Below the pieces are notes generated by a model. The model made no database searches. It worked only from the letters and a program-made list of their open reading frames with translations, and was not told the origin of the DNA. This document shows, one piece after another, positions 41,074-49,680 of a DNA stretch of 64,000 bases. Made by a program: the position numbers and the translations under genes. Position 1 is the stretch's first letter; every line of letters starts with the position of its first letter. Source of the stretch: CBDBJQ01 sp965206405 (lineage in GTDB: Bacteria; Pseudomonadota; Alphaproteobacteria; UBA8366); NCBI GenBank assembly GCA_965206405.1, contig CBDBJQ010000006.1, forward strand, positions 930,001-994,000, written 5' to 3'.

Positions 41074-42198
41074 TTGACCGGAAACACACGTTACGCTGCT
41101 GCCGAACTGACGGTTGATCTCGGCGCTCTTGCCGCCAATTTCCGCCTGTTGCGCGACCGTGCGGCTCCGGCCCGTTGCGCTGCGGTGGTGAAGGCGGACG
41201 CCTATGGCCTTGGCGTTGCCGAGGTGGCGCGGTGTCTCCTGGCCGAGGGCTGCGATACCTTCTTCGTGGCCACGCTTGATGAGGCTATCGCGTTGCGTGC
41301 GGTGCTGCCATCGACCGGAACTGGATCGGCCGAAATCGTCGTTCTCGACGGTTTTTTTGCCGGCGAGGCGGCCGTGTTTCGCGAATTCCAACTGACGCCG
41401 ACGCTCAACGATCCGGGCCAGATCACGGCATGGAGGGACGCCTTTGGGGGCGAGACCGCGGCCGCGATCCATCTCGATACGGGCATGTCGCGCCTTGGGC
41501 TCGCGCCTGCGGATTGGGGCGTCATCGAGGGTGATTCGGGCATCACGGTGCGTTACCTGCTCAGCCACCTCGCCTGCGCTGATGAACCCGCCCATCCGAT
41601 GAACGAACAACAGCGCCGGATGTTTGCTGAAATCACGGCGCAGCCCGACGCGATCCGCTCACTGGCTGCTTCGTCAGGTGTGTTCCTTGGATCGGGCTGG
41701 CATTTCGGCATGGTACGTCCTGGAATCTGTCTCTATGGGGGCGCACCGCATCCCGACGAAGATAACCCGGAAAACAACCCGATGGCCCCCGTCGTCCGGT
41801 TGCAGGCCAGGGTCCTGCAGATCCGCAATGTCGATGCTCCGGAGACGGTCGGCTACGGGGCCATGCACCGGTTTTCCGGCCCGGCCCGGGTGGCCACGGT
41901 TGCCGCTGGTTACGCCGATGGCTATCCTCGCGCCCTGAGCGGGCAAGGGGTTGTCTGGTCGGGCGATACCGCAATGCGTGTTCTCGGTCGGGTGTCGATG
42001 GACATGATCACGGTCGATGCGACAGCGCTTCCTGATCTCGATTCTGGCGATGTGGTTGACCTGATCGGGCCGTATTATGGCGTCGACGACATGGCGAGGG
42101 ATGCCGGCACTATCAGCTATGAGATCCTGACCCGCCTGGGCAGGCGTTTTGGGCGTCGCTACCTGACGCCAAGCATGAAACTGGAGGATGGGCGATGA
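41074..42198 (+). CDS. alr: Alanine racemase
   Basis: Alr makes D-alanine for peptidoglycan with PLP. Lys40 in AVVKADAYGLG binds PLP and the catalytic tyrosine is in VGYGAMHRFSGP. VRPGICLYGG and GRVSMDMITVD are also family signatures. The 374 residues fit. I find no ATG at the right place; TTG at 41074 is the best start, without a strong ribosome-binding site. The stop overlaps the mlaE-type permease start by 4 bp (ATGA). Confidence 0.94.
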   Translation: MTGNTRYAAAELTVDLGALAANFRLLRDRAAPARCAAVVKADAYGLGVAEVARCLLAEGCDTFFVATLDEAIALRAVLPSTGTGSAEIVVLDGFFAGEAAVFREFQLTPTLNDPGQITAWRDAFGGETAAAIHLDTGMSRLGLAPADWGVIEGDSGITVRYLLSHLACADEPAHPMNEQQRRMFAEITAQPDAIRSLAASSGVFLGSGWHFGMVRPGICLYGGAPHPDEDNPENNPMAPVVRLQARVLQIRNVDAPETVGYGAMHRFSGPARVATVAAGYADGYPRALSGQGVVWSGDTAMRVLGRVSMDMITVDATALPDLDSGDVVDLIGPYYGVDDMARDAGTISYEILTRLGRRFGRRYLTPSMKLEDGR

Positions 42199-42983
42199 AG
42201 CCGGAGTTCTTCCGTTCCATCGGCGCGTCGCTGCTGGCCTTCCTCGAGACGTTGGGGAAGCTGTGCGAGTTCCTTGTGGTGACGCTGAGCCACATGGTGC
42301 GGCCCCCGATCTATCTGCGCCTGCTCGGCCGCCAGATGATTGATGTTGGCTATTACTCCCTGCCTGTCGTTGGCATGACGACGCTGTTTTCCGGCATGGT
42401 GATCGCGTTGCAGACCTATACCGGCGCAACCCGAATCGTCTCTGAAGCCGCCCTCGACAGTGTTACCGCTGTCGTCGTTCTGACCCTGACGCGCGAGCTT
42501 GCGCCGGTGCTGGCCGGGTTGATGACGGCGGGCCGGGTCGGCGCTGTCATGGCGGCCGAGATCGGCACCATGCGGGTCACTGAGCAGATCGACGCCCTGA
42601 CAACCCTGTCGACCGATCCCTACAAATACCTGTTCGTGCCTCGCATTATCGCGGGCCTAACGATGCTCCCGCTACTGGTGCTGGTCGGCGATGCCATCGG
42701 CATCTTCGGCGGCTATCTCATCAGCGTCTACAAGCTCGGGTTCAATCCCGCCCACACGCTCCAGAAGATGTGGGGTTTTCTTGTTATCACCGACATCCTG
42801 TCGGGGTTGGTGAAAGCGGCCGTGTTCGGCGTCGTCGTCACCCTGGCCGGATGTTTCTGGGGCTATCATGCCCGTGGCGGGGCGCAGGGCGTCGGTGCGG
42901 CGACGACCAATGCGGTCGTGTCGGCCTCGATCCTGATCCTGATCCTCAACTACCTGATCAGCCAACTCTTCTTCGGAGTCTAG
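42195..42983 (+). CDS. mlaE: MlaE-type phospholipid ABC transporter permease
   Basis: This 262-residue inner-membrane permease belongs to the MlaE/YrbE family, which moves phospholipids between the two membranes to keep the outer leaflet asymmetric. Typical features are GMTTLFSGMVIALQTYTGA, LTRELAPVLAGLMTAGRVGA and AEIGTMRVTEQIDAL. The gene is followed immediately (TAGATG) by the ATPase gene. No mce-domain gene (mlaD) follows in this window, so the other parts must be elsewhere. Confidence 0.93.
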   Translation: MKPEFFRSIGASLLAFLETLGKLCEFLVVTLSHMVRPPIYLRLLGRQMIDVGYYSLPVVGMTTLFSGMVIALQTYTGATRIVSEAALDSVTAVVVLTLTRELAPVLAGLMTAGRVGAVMAAEIGTMRVTEQIDALTTLSTDPYKYLFVPRIIAGLTMLPLLVLVGDAIGIFGGYLISVYKLGFNPAHTLQKMWGFLVITDILSGLVKAAVFGVVVTLAGCFWGYHARGGAQGVGAATTNAVVSASILILILNYLISQLFFGV

Positions 42984-43814
42984 ATGGCCTCGGGCGTTTC
43001 AATACCGCAAGCGGAGCATCCGAAGATCTCGCTCTGCGGGGTCGAGAAGATCTTCGGCAGCAAACCCGTGCTTTGCGGCGTCGACCTTGAGGTGATGCCG
43101 GGGGAATCGGTGGCGGTGATCGGGGCCTCGGGTTCCGGCAAATCGGTAATGATGAAGTGTATTGCCGGGCTTCTCGCGCCTGACGCCGGCGATATCCGGA
43201 TTGGCGGCAAGACGGTGCTCGGCCTGTCGCGCGACGATCGCCACGCGGTCAATCGCAGATTCGGCATGCTGTTCCAGAACGCGGCGTTGCTCGACAGCAT
43301 GCCCATCTGGCGCAACGTTGCCTTCGGCCTGATCGAGGGTCGGGGAATGGATCGTCGCGAGGCCCGCGAGATCGCGCTGGCCAAGCTGGAAATGGTGGGG
43401 ATCGGCCGTCGGGACGCCGATCTGATGCCATCCGAGATATCGGGAGGCATGCGCAAGCGCGCCGGTCTCGCCCGCGCCATTGCGCTCGATCCGGAGATCA
43501 TCTTCTTTGACGAGCCAACCACGGGCATCGACCCGGTGATGGGTGACATCATTGATGCCCTTATCGTCGATTGCACGCAGCGCCTCAGTGCGACGGCGCT
43601 TTCGATCACCCACGACATCCGCAGCGCCAGAAGAATTGCGGACAAGATCGCCATGCTGCACGAGGGCAAAATCATCTGGTCGGGCCCGCCCTCAGCGCTT
43701 GACGCCCCCGGCGATGCAAGGGTCGAGCAGTTTGTCCACGGCCGCATCGAGGGGCCCATTACGGCCCAGACAGGCACGGCCCAGACAGGCACGGCCCAGG
43801 TGGGGACGGCCTGA
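42984..43814 (+). CDS. mlaF: MlaF-type phospholipid ABC transporter ATP-binding protein
   Basis: This 276-residue ATPase has Walker A GASGSGKSVMMK, the signature SGGMRKRAGLARAIA, Walker B IIFFDEPTTGIDP and the SITHDIRSARRIADKIAML segment of the Mla type. It drives the MlaE permease. The last 17 residues are three repeats of the AQTGT kind (AQTGTAQTGTAQVGTA), coded by a tandem 15-bp repeat, and lie beyond the normal end of the protein. Confidence 0.93.
   Translation: MASGVSIPQAEHPKISLCGVEKIFGSKPVLCGVDLEVMPGESVAVIGASGSGKSVMMKCIAGLLAPDAGDIRIGGKTVLGLSRDDRHAVNRRFGMLFQNAALLDSMPIWRNVAFGLIEGRGMDRREAREIALAKLEMVGIGRRDADLMPSEISGGMRKRAGLARAIALDPEIIFFDEPTTGIDPVMGDIIDALIVDCTQRLSATALSITHDIRSARRIADKIAMLHEGKIIWSGPPSALDAPGDARVEQFVHGRIEGPITAQTGTAQTGTAQVGTA
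43764..43808 (+). repeat. Three tandem copies of a 15-bp unit in mlaF
   Basis: Two exact copies of gcccagacaggcacg (43764 and 43779) are followed by a diverged one (43794). They encode the C-terminal AQTGT repeats of MlaF and end just before its stop. Confidence 0.92.
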
Positions 43815-43852
43815 CAGCGGTGAGCGATGCCACGGAAATGCGGAGAGGCTGA

Positions 43853-45271
43853 ATGGCGCGCGCCAGAATCAGCTATGTCTGCCAGTCCTGCGGCTCGGTG
43901 CGGGCGCAATGGGCCGGCCGGTGCGATGCCTGCGACGCCTGGAACAGCCTGGTCGAGGAAGGCGCGGCACCGGTGCCTGGAGGGCTCGGCGCCGACGGTG
44001 GCAAAAAGACCCGCGGTAAGACCAATGAGGTCGTCTTGACCGGTCTCTCCGGTGGCGTTGCAGAGGAACCGCGTCGGCGGACCGGAATTGAGGAATTTGA
44101 TCGTGCTGTAGGCGGCGGACTGGTTGCCGGCTCGGCGGTTCTCGTTGGTGGTGATCCGGGTATCGGCAAATCGACCCTGTTGCTGCAGGCATCGGCCGCG
44201 CTGGCGGCGGGCACGTCCGGGACACCCGGGACGCGGTGCGTGTTTATCTCCGGCGAGGAGGCGGTTGCACAGGTGCAGATGCGTGCCCGGCGTCTCGGCG
44301 TCGATCAGGCGCCGGTGATGCTGGCTGCCGAAACCGACCTGCGCCGTGTCCTGGCTCTCCTCAACGGTCCCGAACCATTAGGCCTCGTGGTCATTGATTC
44401 GATCCAGACTTTATATGCCGACAGCCTTGAATCGGCGCCGGGGACCGTCTCCCAACTTCGCGTCTGCGCCCAGGAGCTGATCCGCCTCGCCAAGCGCAGG
44501 GGGTTTGCGGTTGTTCTCGTCGGACATGTCACCAAGGAAGGCATGATCGCCGGCCCGCGCGTCCTCGAGCACATGGTCGACACGGTGGTTTATTTCGAGG
44601 GTGACCGGGGCCATCAGTTCCGGATCTTGCGTGCGGTGAAGAACCGCTACGGTCCGACCGATGAAATCGGAGTCTTCGCGATGACCGATGCCGGCCTCGC
44701 CCCGGTCGAGAACCCTTCCGACCTGTTTCTTGCCAACCGCAAGGGGCAGGTTGCGGGCGCGGCGGTATTTGCCGGGATGGAGGGCAGCCGTCCGGTTCTG
44801 GTCGAGATCCAGGCCCTGGTCGCCGCCTCGCCGATGGCGACGCCGCGCCGGGCAGTGGTGGGGTGGGACACCGGCCGGCTGGCGATGGTGCTGGCCGTGC
44901 TCGAGACACGCTGCGGTCTCGCTTTCTCCGGCCGCGAGGTGTATCTCAACGTAGCCGGCGGGCTGCGGATTTCTGAGCCGGCCGCCGACCTCGCCGTTGC
45001 GACAGCACTGGTATCGTCCCTGACCAACATGCCGACTGACGACGATCTTGTGGTGTTCGGGGAAATCGGCCTATCCGGCGAGGCGCGCCCGGTCGACCGC
45101 ACCGATGCCAGGCTGAAGGAGGCGCGTAAGCTTGGCTTCCGGCGCGCCCTGATGCCACGCCGTCCCGGTGACGGAGATTCCAGGCAGAATCTCTGTATCG
45201 ACCATGTGAGCGAACTGGTCGGGCTGTTTCCGGTCGAGGCCGCGCCGGCATCGGCAAAGGAGTTGCGGTGA
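43853..45271 (+). CDS. radA: DNA repair protein RadA
   Basis: RadA is a hexameric DnaB-like/RecA-like motor for recombination branch migration. The C4 zinc finger (YVCQSCGSVRAQWAGRCDACDAW in outline), Walker A GGDPGIGKSTLL, the RadA-specific KNRYG motif in AVKNRYGPTDEIG, and the Lon-protease-like C-terminal domain (VGWDTGRLAMVLAVLETRCG) are all present in the 472 residues. The stop overlaps the cvpA start (TGATG). Confidence 0.96.
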   Translation: MARARISYVCQSCGSVRAQWAGRCDACDAWNSLVEEGAAPVPGGLGADGGKKTRGKTNEVVLTGLSGGVAEEPRRRTGIEEFDRAVGGGLVAGSAVLVGGDPGIGKSTLLLQASAALAAGTSGTPGTRCVFISGEEAVAQVQMRARRLGVDQAPVMLAAETDLRRVLALLNGPEPLGLVVIDSIQTLYADSLESAPGTVSQLRVCAQELIRLAKRRGFAVVLVGHVTKEGMIAGPRVLEHMVDTVVYFEGDRGHQFRILRAVKNRYGPTDEIGVFAMTDAGLAPVENPSDLFLANRKGQVAGAAVFAGMEGSRPVLVEIQALVAASPMATPRRAVVGWDTGRLAMVLAVLETRCGLAFSGREVYLNVAGGLRISEPAADLAVATALVSSLTNMPTDDDLVVFGEIGLSGEARPVDRTDARLKEARKLGFRRALMPRRPGDGDSRQNLCIDHVSELVGLFPVEAAPASAKELR

Positions 45272-45939
45272 TGGCGTTTCTTTCCGGTTACGGCGTCGAT
45301 CTCGCGGTTCTGGCAATCGTCGTCATCTCGACCCTGGTGGCCTGGCGACGGGGCTTCGTCGCCGAGATCCTGTCGCTGGCGGGATGGTTCGGCGCCGGTA
45401 TCGTCGCCCTTTACGGCTTTTCCTATGCACGCCCGCTGGCGGGCGAAATGGTCGGGGGCGGCATTCTCGCTGACATCATTGCCGCGGTGGTTCCCTTCCT
45501 GATCGCGCTGGCACTGTTTGCGTTTTTGGGCGGAACCCTGTCGCGCCGGATCCGCGGCAGTCTTCTAGGTGGCGTTGACCGCAGTCTTGGCCTTCTCTTT
45601 GGTGCTTTGCGAGGTGCGCTCATCGCCGTGCTGCTGTATATCGGGGTGCAGTGGGGTTGGAGTGGCGAATCGATGCCGGACGCGATTTCCCGATCCCGGG
45701 TGGCGCCCGTGCTCGAACAGGGCACGGATATTCTTCGGGCCGTCGTCCCCGGCGCCAAGAACACAAGGATGCCGGCATCCGGGTCGACATCTGACACAAC
45801 CGGATCGGGCCCCGGCACAGGCTCTTCGGGGCAGTCGACAGAATCGGAATCGACATCGGAATCGAAATCGAAATCAGGAACCGGGTATTCCCGGGGAGTG
45901 CGTGGAGATATGCAGCGCCTCATCGAAAGCAAGAAATGA
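45271..45939 (+). CDS. cvpA: CvpA family inner-membrane protein
   Basis: CvpA proteins are small inner-membrane proteins needed for envelope stress tolerance and, in E. coli, colicin V production. Four hydrophobic segments fall within residues 1-125 (VDLAVLAIVVISTLVAW, GWFGAGIVALYGF, AAVVPFLIALALFAFL, ALIAVLLYIGVQW). The C-terminal third is a Ser/Thr/Gly-rich tail (GSTSDTTGSGPGTGSSG, then ESESTSESKSKSG). ATG at 45271 overlaps the radA stop. It is followed by purF, the usual order. Confidence 0.9.
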   Translation: MAFLSGYGVDLAVLAIVVISTLVAWRRGFVAEILSLAGWFGAGIVALYGFSYARPLAGEMVGGGILADIIAAVVPFLIALALFAFLGGTLSRRIRGSLLGGVDRSLGLLFGALRGALIAVLLYIGVQWGWSGESMPDAISRSRVAPVLEQGTDILRAVVPGAKNTRMPASGSTSDTTGSGPGTGSSGQSTESESTSESKSKSGTGYSRGVRGDMQRLIESKK

Positions 45940-45955
45940 GTGGAGTATTCCAGTC

Positions 45956-47422
45956 ATGGCGGGCAGGGTGATGACGGGCATACCCTTCCGGGACGACGAC
46001 CATCTGCACGAGGAGTGCGCGGTCTTCGGCATCTACGGCACCGAGGACGCGGCAACCCACGCGGTGCTCGGGCTTCACGCGATGCAGCATCGTGGCCAGG
46101 AAGCTGCCGGCATCGTGGTATCCGACGGCGCCCAGTTCCATGCCCACCGCGAGGCCGGGCTGGTTGGCGATATCTTCAGCGACGAGAACACCGTCCGCGG
46201 ACTCAAGGGGCGGCTGGCGATCGGCCACACGCGGTACTCGACTACCGGTGCGCCCACCCGCCGCAATGTCCAGCCCCTGTTCGCCGATCTCTCCTTCGGC
46301 GGCTTCGCGATCGCCCATAACGGCAATCTGACCAACGCCGTGACCCTGCGTGACAAACTGGTTCGCGATGGGTGCATTTTTCAATCGACCACTGACACCG
46401 AGAACATCGTTCACCTGATGGCGACGGGAGAGGGCGACGCGGTTGAGCGCATGATAGAGGCGCTGCGGCAGATCGTCGGCGCCTATTCGCTTGTTGCGCT
46501 GACCAATGACTGTGTGATTGGGCTGCGCGACCCGTTCGGGGTGCGGCCGCTGGTGCTCGGGCGGCTGGGTGACGCGTACATCCTCGCCTCGGAGAGCTGC
46601 GGCCTCGACATCATCGGCGCTGAATTTGTGCGCGATATCGAGGCGGGAGAGCTTGTCGTTCTCAATGAGAACGGTGTCACGAGCTATCGGATCGCGCCGG
46701 TCGTTCCGTCCCGGTTCTGTATTTTCGAATACATATATTTTGCCCGGCCCGACAGCTTCGTTGAAGGCCAGTCGGTCTACGAAGTCCGCAAGCAGATCGG
46801 CCGGGAGCTGGCCCGGGAGGAACCGGCGGCGGCTGACCTTGTCGTTCCGATCCCGGATTCGGGTGTGCCTGCAGCACTCGGATACGCCGAGGAAACGGGG
46901 CTTCCGATCGACATGGGAATCATACGCAACCATTATGTCGGCCGTACCTTCATCGAGCCGGAATCGCACATCCGCCATCTCGGGGTGCGCCTCAAGCACA
47001 ACGCCAACAGCTTCTATCTCCGGGATCGCCGTGTTGTCCTTGTCGATGATTCGATCGTTCGCGGCACGACTTCCTCGAAGATCGTCGAGATGGTACGCGC
47101 CGCCGGCGCCACGGAGGTTCATATGCGTATATCGAGTCCGCCGACCACGGATTCGTGCTTCTACGGCGTTGACACGCCGGAACGTGACGAACTGCTCGCT
47201 GCGGGCAGTGACGTTGAGGCGATGCGCCAGTTCATCGGCGCCGACAGTCTCGCATTTGTGTCGATGGACGGCCTCTATCGCGCGACAGCGGGCGCGCCGC
47301 GGAACGGGGATTCGCCGCAATACTGTGATGCATGTTTCTCGGGCGAATATCCGATCAAGCTTGTCGACAAGATCAACGGCCCGCTACCACGCCAGCTGTC
47401 GCTCCTCACGGTTGACGGATGA
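45956..47422 (+). CDS. purF: Amidophosphoribosyltransferase
   Basis: PurF makes 5-phosphoribosylamine from PRPP and glutamine, the first committed step of purine synthesis. Cys21 in HEECAVFGIYG becomes the N-terminal nucleophile after removal of the propeptide; HTRYSTTGAP and NGNLTNA form the glutaminase site, and VVLVDDSIVRGTTS binds PRPP. SPQYCDACFSGEYP is near the end. ATG 45956 has GGAG about 10 nt upstream; ATG 45971 is a possible second start. The stop overlaps the next SDR gene (ATGA). Confidence 0.96.
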   Translation: MAGRVMTGIPFRDDDHLHEECAVFGIYGTEDAATHAVLGLHAMQHRGQEAAGIVVSDGAQFHAHREAGLVGDIFSDENTVRGLKGRLAIGHTRYSTTGAPTRRNVQPLFADLSFGGFAIAHNGNLTNAVTLRDKLVRDGCIFQSTTDTENIVHLMATGEGDAVERMIEALRQIVGAYSLVALTNDCVIGLRDPFGVRPLVLGRLGDAYILASESCGLDIIGAEFVRDIEAGELVVLNENGVTSYRIAPVVPSRFCIFEYIYFARPDSFVEGQSVYEVRKQIGRELAREEPAAADLVVPIPDSGVPAALGYAEETGLPIDMGIIRNHYVGRTFIEPESHIRHLGVRLKHNANSFYLRDRRVVLVDDSIVRGTTSSKIVEMVRAAGATEVHMRISSPPTTDSCFYGVDTPERDELLAAGSDVEAMRQFIGADSLAFVSMDGLYRATAGAPRNGDSPQYCDACFSGEYPIKLVDKINGPLPRQLSLLTVDG

Positions 47423-48141
47423 GTGCTTTAGACGAAGGCCGACTGGACGGGTGCATCGCACTCGTAACCGGTGCCAGCCGCGGTATCGGCGCGGCGATCG
47501 CCCGACGCTATGCAGCCGAAGGCGCGCATGTCGTCCTGTGCGCACGCACTGTCGGGGCGCTCGAGGAGATCGACGATGCGATCCGTGCCGAGGGCGGCGC
47601 GGCGACGTTGGCGCCGCTCGACTTGATCGATTCCGATGCCATCGACAATCTTGGCGCGACGCTGTACCAGCGCTTCGGCAGGCTCGACATCCTGGTTGGC
47701 AACGCTGGCTTGCTGGGCGGCCTCTCTCCGGTCGGGCACATCGAGCCGCAGGTATGGGATGCGGGGATCCGGATCAATCTCTCGGCCAATTACAGGCTAA
47801 TTCGCAGTTTTGATCCATTGCTGCGACAATCGCAGGCTGGCCGCGCGATATTCGTCACCTCTGGCGCTGCGCCAGGCCGCGCTTTCTGGGGTCTCTATGC
47901 GGCGGGAAAGGCCGGCCTCGAGGCGCTGGTGCGGTCCTATGCCGAGGAGATGGAAAACACCTCGGTCAGGGTCAATATCGTCGACCCCGGCGCTGTTCGC
48001 ACGGGCATGCGCGCCGAGGCGTTCCCCGGCGAGGATCCGGAAACCCTGCCGGCGCCCGATGCAATCACCGAGGTTTTTGTCGAACTCGGAGCACCCGATT
48101 GCCAGCGCACCGGCGAGCGTGTGCGGGCTACCGCCAGCTAA
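47419..48141 (+). CDS. SDR-family oxidoreductase, coupled to purF
   Basis: This 240-residue classical SDR has TGASRGIG, GNAGLLGG (replacing NNAG), a catalytic serine in FVTSGAAPG, and YAAGKAG. VNIVDPGAVRTGMRAEAFP is a typical family end. The substrate is not evident. It overlaps the purF stop by 4 bp, an arrangement that is common in alphaproteobacteria, and is convergent with der. Confidence 0.9.
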   Translation: MSALDEGRLDGCIALVTGASRGIGAAIARRYAAEGAHVVLCARTVGALEEIDDAIRAEGGAATLAPLDLIDSDAIDNLGATLYQRFGRLDILVGNAGLLGGLSPVGHIEPQVWDAGIRINLSANYRLIRSFDPLLRQSQAGRAIFVTSGAAPGRAFWGLYAAGKAGLEALVRSYAEEMENTSVRVNIVDPGAVRTGMRAEAFPGEDPETLPAPDAITEVFVELGAPDCQRTGERVRATAS

Positions 48142-48205
48142 CACAACGCGTCGCCGCCTTCGCGGTGACCCTGCCGGTCATGGACAGCGATTACGGGCAG
48201 GCGCA

Positions 48206-49630
48206 TTACCGGCCGGCACGCTTGCGGGCATACGGGTTGTCGCCCTTGCGGATGTTGATGCGGAGCGGCACGCCGGCCAGGTCGAAGCGTTCGCGCAGGC
48301 CGTTCTCGAGATAGCGGATGTAGTTGTCGGCGAGCGGGCGCGAAGCCCAGAGCGCGAAGGATGGCGGCCGAGTCCCGATCTGGGTGGCGTAGCGCAGACG
48401 GACGCGCCGTCCCTTTTCCACCGGCGGCGGATGCGCCTCGACCATGCTTTCGAGCCATCGGTTCAGGGGGCTGGTGGGGATCCGCCGGTTCCAGATTTCG
48501 TGGACCGAGAACACGGCCTCCATCAGGCAATCGATATTGGCGCCGGTCATTGCCGACACCGGCACCAGGGGAACGCCCTTGACCTGCGAGAGAGAGGTTG
48601 CGGTGCGGTCGGCGAGATCGGCAAGACGGGCCTTCCGGTCTCTGATCTTGTCCCACTTGTTGGCTGCCAGGACGAGACAGCGGCCTTCCTCGAGGATTTC
48701 TCGGCCGATGGTCAGGTCCTGCTTTTCCAGCCCCAGGGTTGAATCGAGCGTGAGAATGACGACATGGGCGAAGCGAATCGCCCGCTTCGTATCGGCGGCG
48801 GAGAGTTTCTCTATTTTCCCGGTCACCCGGGTACGGCGGCGCAGCCCCGCCGTGTCAAAAAGCATGACGGGGTGGCCTTCATAGAGCCAATCGACGGCGA
48901 TCGCATCCCGGGTGATCCCGGGCTCGGGGCCGACGATCAGCCGGTCGCTGCCGAGCAGTCTGTTTCCAAGCGTCGACTTGCCGACGTTGGGTCGGCCGAC
49001 GATGGCCAGCCGCAAGGGACCTGGATCTACATCCCCTGCCGCATCGCCTGCCGTATCATCCGGCGCCGCGTCGTCTGGTGCAGGGTCATCCGCGATCCCG
49101 TCGTTTGCTGGTCGGTTATCGACCGAGCCATCTTCGCCGAGATGTTTTTGTAGGGCGTCGAACAGCTCGCCCATGCCGTCGCCATGTTCGGCAGAAACCG
49201 CCACCGGATCGCCGAGACCGAGCCGGAACGCTTCAATGATGCCGCTATCTCCGGCGGCACTCTCGCATTTGTTGGCAATCAACAGGGTTGGCTTGCCACC
49301 ACGGCGGATGCGGTCGGCGAAGTGCTGGTCGAGTGCGGTGATACCGACGCGTGCGTCGATCATCATCATCACTACATCGGCTTCGCTGAGCGCATATGCG
49401 GTCTGCTGGCGCATACCGCGGGCGAGATCGTCTTCTCCGGCATCGTCCAGGCCAGCGGTATCGACGGCGCAGAAAGCAAGCGTGCCAAGCCTCGCTTCGC
49501 CTTCCCGGCGATCCCGGGTAACGCCCGGCGTATTATCGACCAGCGCCTGCCGCTTTCCGACAAGCCTGTTGAACAGGGTCGATTTGCCGACATTCGGTCG
49601 GCCGACGATGACAACGGTCTTCAGGGGCAT
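48206..49630 (-). CDS. der: Ribosome biogenesis GTPase Der
   Basis: Der (EngA) has two GTPase domains that act in 50S maturation. The G1 motifs are GRPNVGKSTLFNRL (about 8-21) and GRPNVGKSTLGNRLL (about 214-228), with NKCE and NKWD as the two G4 motifs, and a KH-like C-terminal domain (IGTRPPSFALWASRP). The linker between the domains is long and Asp-rich, with repeated PDD/DAA units (for example DDPAPDDAAPDDTAGDAA). The gene lies 50 bp downstream of bamB. Confidence 0.96.
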   Translation of the reverse strand: MPLKTVVIVGRPNVGKSTLFNRLVGKRQALVDNTPGVTRDRREGEARLGTLAFCAVDTAGLDDAGEDDLARGMRQQTAYALSEADVVMMMIDARVGITALDQHFADRIRRGGKPTLLIANKCESAAGDSGIIEAFRLGLGDPVAVSAEHGDGMGELFDALQKHLGEDGSVDNRPANDGIADDPAPDDAAPDDTAGDAAGDVDPGPLRLAIVGRPNVGKSTLGNRLLGSDRLIVGPEPGITRDAIAVDWLYEGHPVMLFDTAGLRRRTRVTGKIEKLSAADTKRAIRFAHVVILTLDSTLGLEKQDLTIGREILEEGRCLVLAANKWDKIRDRKARLADLADRTATSLSQVKGVPLVPVSAMTGANIDCLMEAVFSVHEIWNRRIPTSPLNRWLESMVEAHPPPVEKGRRVRLRYATQIGTRPPSFALWASRPLADNYIRYLENGLRERFDLAGVPLRINIRKGDNPYARKRAGR

Positions 49631-49680
49631 GACGCTTGGCGCTACGCTTCAGAGGTAGAGGGGGAAGCGGGGCGGGGTGC

